DNA from: Prevotella sp. | GTDB taxonomy: Bacteria; Bacteroidota; Bacteroidia; Bacteroidales; Bacteroidaceae | DNA: 64,000 nucleotides | Assembly (NCBI GenBank): GCA_017428055.1 | Contig: JAFRRN010000042.1 | Span: forward strand, 1 to 64,000 | Direction: 5' to 3' | In this document: positions 60,101 to 64,000 of the stretch, one piece after another | Layout of the letters: the number at the start of each line of letters is the position of its first letter | How positions within the stretch are numbered: position 1 is the stretch's first letter | The notes under the pieces: generated by a model | The model's input: the letters and a program-made list of their open reading frames with translations, nothing else | Told to the model about the DNA's origin: nothing | Databases searched by the model: none | Translations under genes and position numbers: made by a program

Positions 60101-60703
60101 AGTAATTCAGGAGTTCAGGAGTTCAGAAGTTCAGACAATAGCAAACCTACTCGGCAAGTAAAGCAAATGTCTGTAACTCCTGAACTCCTTGCTACTCCTA
60201 AACTCCAAAATCTCGTGATTTCTCGTCTCGACAGCATGTTCACGCAAGGACGTTATTGGCATGGCAACGAGCCGTGTCACCAAATCCCCTATCTTTTCAA
60301 TCATGCCAACCGTCCTGACTTGACGCAAAAATGGGTGCGCCATATCCTCAACACCGAATACAACGACACGCCGGGTGGTCTTTCGGGCAATGATGATGCC
60401 GGGCAGATGTCTGCTTGGTACGTCTTTTCATCCATCGGATTCTACCCAGTCTGCCCTGCAACGCCATATTACGAATTAGGGTCGCCCACGTTTCGACGGG
60501 TGACATTCAATTTGGAGAATGGCAAGAAGTTCACCATTGAGGCAGAGAATGCAGCTAAAGAGAACATCTACGTGCAAAATGTGACGTTGGATGGCTTGCC
60601 TCTACCCACTCCCCAAATCACCCATGAGCAAATCCTCAACGGCTCAACCCTCCATTTCATCATGAAATCTTCATCCACCCCATTAACCCCATTAACCCCA
60701 TAA
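57104..60703 (+). CDS. Histidine acid phosphatase-GH92 alpha-mannosidase fusion
   Basis: A 1199-residue exported protein with signal peptide (to LAQ, residue 21). Residues about 30-440 are a clade-2 histidine acid phosphatase/phytase-like domain: HYGRHGSRW (RHGxR, about 61-69) and FGHDTN (HD motif, about 329-334). Residues about 450-1190 are a canonical GH92 domain with FWTPQTQDTEQ onward, GGWLPIFPCWNSYTAAMIGDH, ITEGATCHYTWYVPHDIEGL and SGNDDAGQMSAWYVFSSIGFYP, including the TEG acid-catalyst motif. Two domain activities, phosphate release and mannose release, are predicted on one chain. Repeat-encoded segments occur at 393-405, 1001-1034 and the last residues. It overlaps the upstream GH92 gene by 11 bp. 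Confidence 0.9.
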   Translation: MKNRIYTSFIVFLYMTSALAQDNAVSSKTPEQLGGVYYAYPVPSVSAMPTPPDGYIPFYISHYGRHGSRWLPDDTRYEWVNAQFENVENLTGLGKRVRRQLRKIWKNAQGNGGKLTPLGARQHRQIAQRMMSRYPSQFNGDVQIIARSSTVDRCRQSMLAFTDEIRRHHPDIEMSVETHHRDMHWLVHNTKEVKELERRAKVRPHISPERFMLSLFNDPDKVFDAPQEQQKALSLKLLSELFTIATDMQDIPLHVTLFNLFTRDEMEAVYESNNRRMTICNGILPQSEGIPARAAITLWQQIEEEADKAIQQYTHPTTQEGKRVGAFLRFGHDTNLYRLLSLLQLSTIHAEGFDHMDEILPMAANLQVIFYHGKTQQEDDVVVQFLHNECPATIVPKQPNNPISPILTTGGDSPAYYRWQDVKEYMARRIHDLEHLRQLNAINTMVGTAQANTLSAGLFGKGSEEHGQTLPAVLAPNGQNFWTPQTQDTEQKCIAPYYYKDSLLQGFRNSHWIVGGCTQDYGSFTVATLGGSLRTLPTERATRFSHDDEISHPHYYAVTLPDEHLTAELTATSHTAMLRVTPMQDGKVHIIIQPNSDEGQGFVAVDTLAHVVYGYNPVHRIYQGWGESAGFSGHFVLRYEESPIDFGTFDGERRYPQRNVVIQRPSPSDLTSTHHPVIASPVGIYLTFQGEEDLPLTLVMASSLISKEGALHNLEVEAKGKPFSQMQDDLANQWVERLHTIDVEDADTARVNQFYGALYRASFLPREISDVGGKAFTDYSMWDTYRAVHPLYNIIAPTLSGWMMQSLVDMYERGGWLPIFPCWNSYTAAMIGDHCAATLADAYIKGIRGFDTAKAYEAMRKNAFETPTDIHEYKDGMGRRALDSYLKYGYIPLEDGVKDAFHTEEQTSRTLEYAFDDFAVAQMAKSLGHEDDYHELMRRSQNWRNVINPYTGWADGRHADGSWEGNTDIINRKPYITEGATCHYTWYVPHDIEGLFEVISNSGVQEFRSSDNSKPTRQVKQMSVTPELLATPKLQNLVISRLDSMFTQGRYWHGNEPCHQIPYLFNHANRPDLTQKWVRHILNTEYNDTPGGLSGNDDAGQMSAWYVFSSIGFYPVCPATPYYELGSPTFRRVTFNLENGKKFTIEAENAAKENIYVQNVTLDGLPLPTPQITHEQILNGSTLHFIMKSSSTPLTPLTP
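58297..58325. repeat. In-frame CCCCATTAG repeat in the phosphatase part of the fusion
   Basis: CCCAATAACCCCATTAGTCC and on, translated as PNNPISPI in a loop near residue 400. Confidence 0.6.
60106..60206. repeat. In-frame GGAGTTCA tandem/inverted repeat inside the GH92 domain
   Basis: GGAGTTCA occurs in tandem from 60110 (GGAGTTCA, GGAGTTCA, GAAGTTCA). The inverse, TGAACTCC, occurs at 60181 with close variants to 60206. The segment encodes about 33 residues (1001-1034) that interrupt the domain between PHDIEGL and the next conserved block, without breaking the frame. Confidence 0.7.
60677..60702. repeat. CCCCATTAA repeat forming the fusion's C-terminus
   Basis: ACCCCATTAACCCCATTAAC and on; it encodes the final TPLTPLTP and supplies the stop codon. 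Confidence 0.6.
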
Positions 60704-60714
60704 AATCAATCAAT

Positions 60715-61089
60715 ATGATTCAATTAGGACAAGCACACACCAGCGTGTTAACCGTGGAAGAAATCCACACTGCCGCCCACATCGGCTCAGGCGACATGAA
60801 TGTCTTGGCAACACCCATCATGGTCGCGCTCATGGAGAATGCCGCCATGCTTGCCGTAGACCAAGAACTGCCCCCTGAACAGACCACAGTGGGTGCATTC
60901 ATCCAATGCACCCACTGCAAACCAAGCCCTTTGGGAGCGGAGATAATCGCCACGGCGCAATTGACCAATATTGACGGTCGTAAGCTCGACTTCCATGTGG
61001 TAGCCATGCAGGATGACACCATCATCGGCGAGGGTGAGCATACTCGTTACATTGTTGACCGCGACCGTTTCTTGGCGAAGCTATCTTAA
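60715..61089 (+). CDS. Hotdog-fold thioesterase (FlK-like)
   Basis: A 124-residue single hotdog-domain protein of the thioesterase superfamily similar to fluoroacetyl-CoA thioesterase-like proteins, expected to hydrolyse a small acyl-CoA in the cytoplasm. Visible patterns: TVEEIHTAAHIGSGDMNVLATPIMVALMENAA and VGAFIQCTHCKPSPLGAEI, with the late FHVVAMQDDTIIGEGEHTRYIVD strand. It follows the phosphatase-GH92 fusion by 11 bp but is probably functionally unrelated to the PUL. It converges with the GH31 gene, 8 bp apart. Confidence 0.85.
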   Translation: MIQLGQAHTSVLTVEEIHTAAHIGSGDMNVLATPIMVALMENAAMLAVDQELPPEQTTVGAFIQCTHCKPSPLGAEIIATAQLTNIDGRKLDFHVVAMQDDTIIGEGEHTRYIVDRDRFLAKLS

Positions 61090-61097
61090 TCCGCTTA

Positions 61098-63515
61098 TTA
61101 TAGTTTCACGGTTATTTCCTTCCCCCTGTAATTCACGACCTTTGTGGAGCCATCGGGAAGGACGATGAGGAATAGTCGTTGCTGCGACATGCCCTTGTAT
61201 TGCCCATGCCTCTCTCCGATGGTAAGGGTGCGGTTGGCATCATCCCATTGGAAGGGGATTTCTGTGAACTGCCCAAGCTCATAGTTGTAACCGTCGCCCT
61301 CGTCTTCGTAGAGGGTAAAGGAGCCATCTGCTCCGGGATAGACGCGCAGTTCGAGGTTATCCCATGCCTTCTCATTGCTAAACTGTACATCGGGACCGAA
61401 GGGAACGATGCTACCGGCACGGACATAGACGGGCATGTCGGTGATTGGTGTGGCGCGCATGATGGTCTTGCCGCCCTCATGGCATTCGCCCGTGAAGAAA
61501 TCGTACCATTTGACTTCTGCTGCTTTCTCGCCCTTTGGAAGGTATACGCTGACGGGGGCAGCCGCCTTACGTATGTCGGGATATATTTCATGACCGTGCT
61601 TTTGCTCGTCTTTCCATGTATAGAGAGGGTCTGTAACGGGTTTTACCAAAAAGGCATGGCCGAACATGTATTCATCGTTTAGGCGGCGGGCTTTCACGTC
61701 GTTGGCAAAGTCCATCACCAATGGGCGCATCATCATGCCGCTATGTTGCACCACCTCGCCCGCCATCGAGTAGATGTAGGGAAGTAGGCGGTATCTCAGC
61801 TTCACGGCATCGACCATTGCGTCGTATGCCCAGTCGCCTTTCTTTCCGAAAGCGTAGATTTCACTTACCATGGGGCTGGAGCAATGGTTGCGCATGAGGG
61901 GCATGAATGTGCCCCATTGCATCCATCGTGTCTGCAACTCTTGCACGGCGGGGTTCTTCGGGCTTTGTTCGTATTCCCAATAGAAGAAACCGCCAAGGTC
62001 GGTGTTCCAGAATGGTATGCCGCAGAGGGTAAAGTTTAAGCCGCTGGGTATTTGGTTCTTCATTTCCTTCCACGATGCCACGACATCGCCGCTCCATGAG
62101 AATGTGCCATAGTGTTGCAGGCCGAAGGTGCCGCTGCGTGTCATTTGTACCGAACGCTTTTGATTCCCTTTCGTCTTGCGTTGATGCTCATAGATGCCTC
62201 GGTTGGTCATCAAGGGGAAGGCGTTTTTCACCGAAAGCCATGAGCCGTCGTGGGTCAGGTAGTTGTCGGTCTCCTTGGTCTCGTTGAAGTGGTCAGGCTC
62301 TGTGGAGTCTGTCCACCAGGCATCGAAGCCCATCTTGTAGAGGTGGCTCAAGTATTTCCAATAGATGTCACGAGCCTTGGGGTTGAAGGGGTCGTAAGGC
62401 AATACGCCCTTGTTGCGTGGCCAAGTATCGAAGGGGAGCAACCCGCCAATCTTCTGTAATTCCTGGTAGGGCTTCGTCCAGGAGCCGAAACTTGCCCATA
62501 TACTAATCATGAGATGGGCGTTGTTCTGGTGTACATAGTTGACCATTTCTTCAGGACTCTTTAGACGTGGCTCTACAACGGGTAGTTTCTTGAGGTCTTC
62601 AGGAAGGTATTTCTCCCATGCCGGGTCGCCCACCTTATTTATATAATAAGGGTTTTGGAAACGCATGGCGTTCCAGTTGGAGTCGCAACCCCAATACTGC
62701 CAGTCTTGTACGATGCCGTCAAGGGGGATTTGCAACTCACGATACTTGTCAAGCACGGCTGCCAGTTCGTCGCTCGTCTTGTATCGTTCGCGACATTGCC
62801 AGTGTCCCATAGTCCATAGTGGGAACATCGTTGCCGCGCCCGTGAGTTGGCGTATGCCGGCGATGACGCCGTCTTGTGTGCCATCGTGGTAGATGAAATA
62901 GTAATCGATACAGGTGCCAACTTCGCTGGTGAACTGTATGCCATCGGGTGAGTCCTTGAAACGGCTTTTGCCCGCATTGTCCCAATAGAGCCCGTATCCC
63001 CGGTTGCTGGTGAAGTAAGGGATGGCGATATAGGTGTTGTGGTTCCATAGTTCCATCTCGCGTCCGCGCCAACTCATGGCCTCGTCCCGCAGTTGCCCCA
63101 ATCCATAGATGTCCTCGTCTTGTTGGATTCGCCATGTCTGGCCGATGCGCATTTTGCCGGCATCAACCCCACCCTGATGCCTGTCTAATGTGGGGATGCC
63201 TGTTTCTTGGAGCAACACCTCTCCTTGGCGGTTGCGGAAAGTCACACACCCTGTTTGCTCGTCAATGCTCACCTTGATGTTAAGGCTTTGTTCCTTGCCT
63301 TCTTCGAGGATGACGGAGTAGCTTTTCTTTTCGGGCATCGTCCCCTCGCCGGGGTATTTGACGATACGCACTATATCGTCGGAGAGATAGGTCACACGGA
63401 TAGTTGTGCCGTTTACTACTTTCTTGTCGGCATGTACCAACTTTGCTTTTGCCGCCATTGCGGTCATTCCTGACAGGAAGAGGAGACTGGCAAAGAATAA
63501 TCTTGAGTACTTCAT
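61098..63515 (-). CDS. GH31 family alpha-glycosidase (xylosidase/glucosidase-like)
   Basis: An 805-residue exported retaining glycosidase with signal peptide (to AMAA). An N-terminal beta-sandwich domain is followed by the GH31 catalytic barrel. The nucleophile is Asp403 in FDAWWTDSTEPDHF, and the acid/base is probably the Asp of GTFSWSGDVVASW. C-terminal beta domains include the DUF5110-type segment LELRVYPGADGSFTLYEDEGDGYNYELGQF. WWTDSTEPD is closest to the alpha-xylosidase and alpha-glucosidase branch, so the exact sugar is not certain. It lies at the edge of the PUL on the opposite strand and may have its own regulation; its promoter is not clear. Confidence 0.92.
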   Translation of the reverse strand: MKYSRLFFASLLFLSGMTAMAAKAKLVHADKKVVNGTTIRVTYLSDDIVRIVKYPGEGTMPEKKSYSVILEEGKEQSLNIKVSIDEQTGCVTFRNRQGEVLLQETGIPTLDRHQGGVDAGKMRIGQTWRIQQDEDIYGLGQLRDEAMSWRGREMELWNHNTYIAIPYFTSNRGYGLYWDNAGKSRFKDSPDGIQFTSEVGTCIDYYFIYHDGTQDGVIAGIRQLTGAATMFPLWTMGHWQCRERYKTSDELAAVLDKYRELQIPLDGIVQDWQYWGCDSNWNAMRFQNPYYINKVGDPAWEKYLPEDLKKLPVVEPRLKSPEEMVNYVHQNNAHLMISIWASFGSWTKPYQELQKIGGLLPFDTWPRNKGVLPYDPFNPKARDIYWKYLSHLYKMGFDAWWTDSTEPDHFNETKETDNYLTHDGSWLSVKNAFPLMTNRGIYEHQRKTKGNQKRSVQMTRSGTFGLQHYGTFSWSGDVVASWKEMKNQIPSGLNFTLCGIPFWNTDLGGFFYWEYEQSPKNPAVQELQTRWMQWGTFMPLMRNHCSSPMVSEIYAFGKKGDWAYDAMVDAVKLRYRLLPYIYSMAGEVVQHSGMMMRPLVMDFANDVKARRLNDEYMFGHAFLVKPVTDPLYTWKDEQKHGHEIYPDIRKAAAPVSVYLPKGEKAAEVKWYDFFTGECHEGGKTIMRATPITDMPVYVRAGSIVPFGPDVQFSNEKAWDNLELRVYPGADGSFTLYEDEGDGYNYELGQFTEIPFQWDDANRTLTIGERHGQYKGMSQQRLFLIVLPDGSTKVVNYRGKEITVKL

Positions 63516-63748
63516 TTGCTATCTGTTTTTAGTTAATGGAATCAATGGGTGAAAAAGTAGTGTTTGTAAATCGGTCGTAAAGATACAACTTTTTTTCCAA
63601 TTAGTTGGGTAGTTGTGGTAAAGATTTCCGTTACGATATGTTTGGCCATCGTTGGCCACCGCTTTGCCACTCCCCGGCGTGGCATCAATATCGTGTGCGA
63701 GGCGATGGCACGGTGCGGAAGAAGATGGTATAGTGACTGATGAGGCTA

Positions 63749-64000
63749 TTATTTCTGGTGTAAGATTTCCAAGTATTCGTCATAGTCGATAAACCTTCCC
63801 CCCATCGACTTGAGGTGGGGTGTCTCAAACTGGCAGTCGATGATGCCTTTCCCCTTTTCCTGCATGAAACGGGCAAGGTGGATGAGTGCCAGTTTGCTGG
63901 CATTGGGGACGAATGAGAACATGCTCTCGCCAATGAAACAGTTGTTGACGACGACCCCATAAAGGCCACCAGAGAGGTCGTTACCCTCCCATGTCTCCAC
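63749..64000 (-). CDS. aat: Leucyl/phenylalanyl-tRNA--protein transferase, N-terminal part outside window
   Basis: The last 83 codons of Aat, which adds Leu or Phe from tRNA to N-terminal Arg/Lys of proteins as a degradation signal. The frame is open to the window edge, so the start lies outside. The visible part has the characteristic LSGGLYGVVVNNCFIGESMFS and SKLALIHLARFMQEKGKGIIDCQ segments and ends LKSMGGRFIDYDEYLEILHQK. The Met at the edge is an internal residue. Its stop is 234 bp from the GH31 start, with no gene recognised between. Confidence 0.9.
   Translation of the reverse strand: METWEGNDLSGGLYGVVVNNCFIGESMFSFVPNASKLALIHLARFMQEKGKGIIDCQFETPHLKSMGGRFIDYDEYLEILHQK

Noticed and set aside
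63516..63748. Gene or RNA between GH31 and aat
   Set aside because: Frames here only overlap aat in another phase; no promoter pair with correct spacing or RNA fold is visible.

Overview
The window comes from a Bacteroidota chromosome, most probably a Prevotellaceae (Prevotella/Segatella-type) gut or rumen species. The evidence is TAnnTTTG promoters with an upstream TTTG/TTG box in place of sigma-70 -35/-10 boxes, a SusC/SusD pair, type IX secretion (T9SS) C-terminal domains, a gingipain-like protease, Bacteroidales-only families (DUF3256, DUF3244, DUF3822, DUF6078), a MurF-alanine racemase fusion, and the Bacteroides-type arginine cluster. No rRNA, tRNA, CRISPR array, transposase or integrase gene was found. 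Both edges cut genes: an aldo/keto reductase on the left and aat on the right.

Layout. 1-2.9 kb (+): a redox operon of aldo/keto reductase, iron alcohol dehydrogenase and an exported CMD-cupin protein. 2.9-3.6 kb: a gene-free stretch with a terminator and a 248-bp element bounded by 23-bp inverted repeats. 3.6-6.6 kb (+): BlaI-type repressor, M56 membrane peptidase sensor, and a lipoprotein that resembles the sensor's C-terminus. 6.8-8.7 kb (+): phenylacetate-CoA ligase and DUF3256. 8.8-15.6 kb (-): a short exopolysaccharide operon (sugar transferase, rmlA, tyrosine kinase), then a HAD-like protein, DUF3822 and rsmD. 15.8-18.7 kb (+): conserved hypothetical, coiled-coil protein, zapA, rny. 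18.8-22.6 kb (-): an uronate operon of an orphan galactitol-type EIIC, a KduI isomerase with a signal peptide, and an ExuT-type transporter. 22.8-25.3 kb (-): murF-alr. 25.4-32.1 kb (+): a membrane TPR-HTH regulator followed by a secretion/protease island (DUF3244, S74-T9SS protein, C25 protease, YDLQGRR-tail protein). 32.2-36.5 kb (+): DUF6078, a 22-bp tandem repeat array, pepT and a CPA2 antiporter, converging on lptD (-). 39.6 kb (-): a 57-codon gene with an unusually strong Shine-Dalgarno. 39.9-45.5 kb (-): argR, GNAT, argG, pspC, argC, argD, proC. 45.5-46.1 kb: gene-free stretch with a second inverted-repeat element. 46.1-60.7 kb (+): a polysaccharide utilization locus (PUL) with two GH28, SusC, SusD, GH92 and a phosphatase-GH92 fusion. 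The window ends with a hotdog thioesterase, a GH31 and partial aat.

How the genes fit together. The PUL should hydrolyse galacturonan-type pectin (GH28) and mannose-containing, possibly phosphorylated, glycans (GH92, phosphatase-GH92) at the cell surface and periplasm, while the 18.8-22.6 kb operon would isomerise and import unsaturated or saturated uronates. The most unusual proteins are a SusC transporter carrying a C-terminal peptidoglycan-binding OmpA domain and the histidine acid phosphatase-GH92 fusion. Several short dispersed repeats occur between genes and, in the PUL, in frame inside genes at linkers, loops and a C-terminus.
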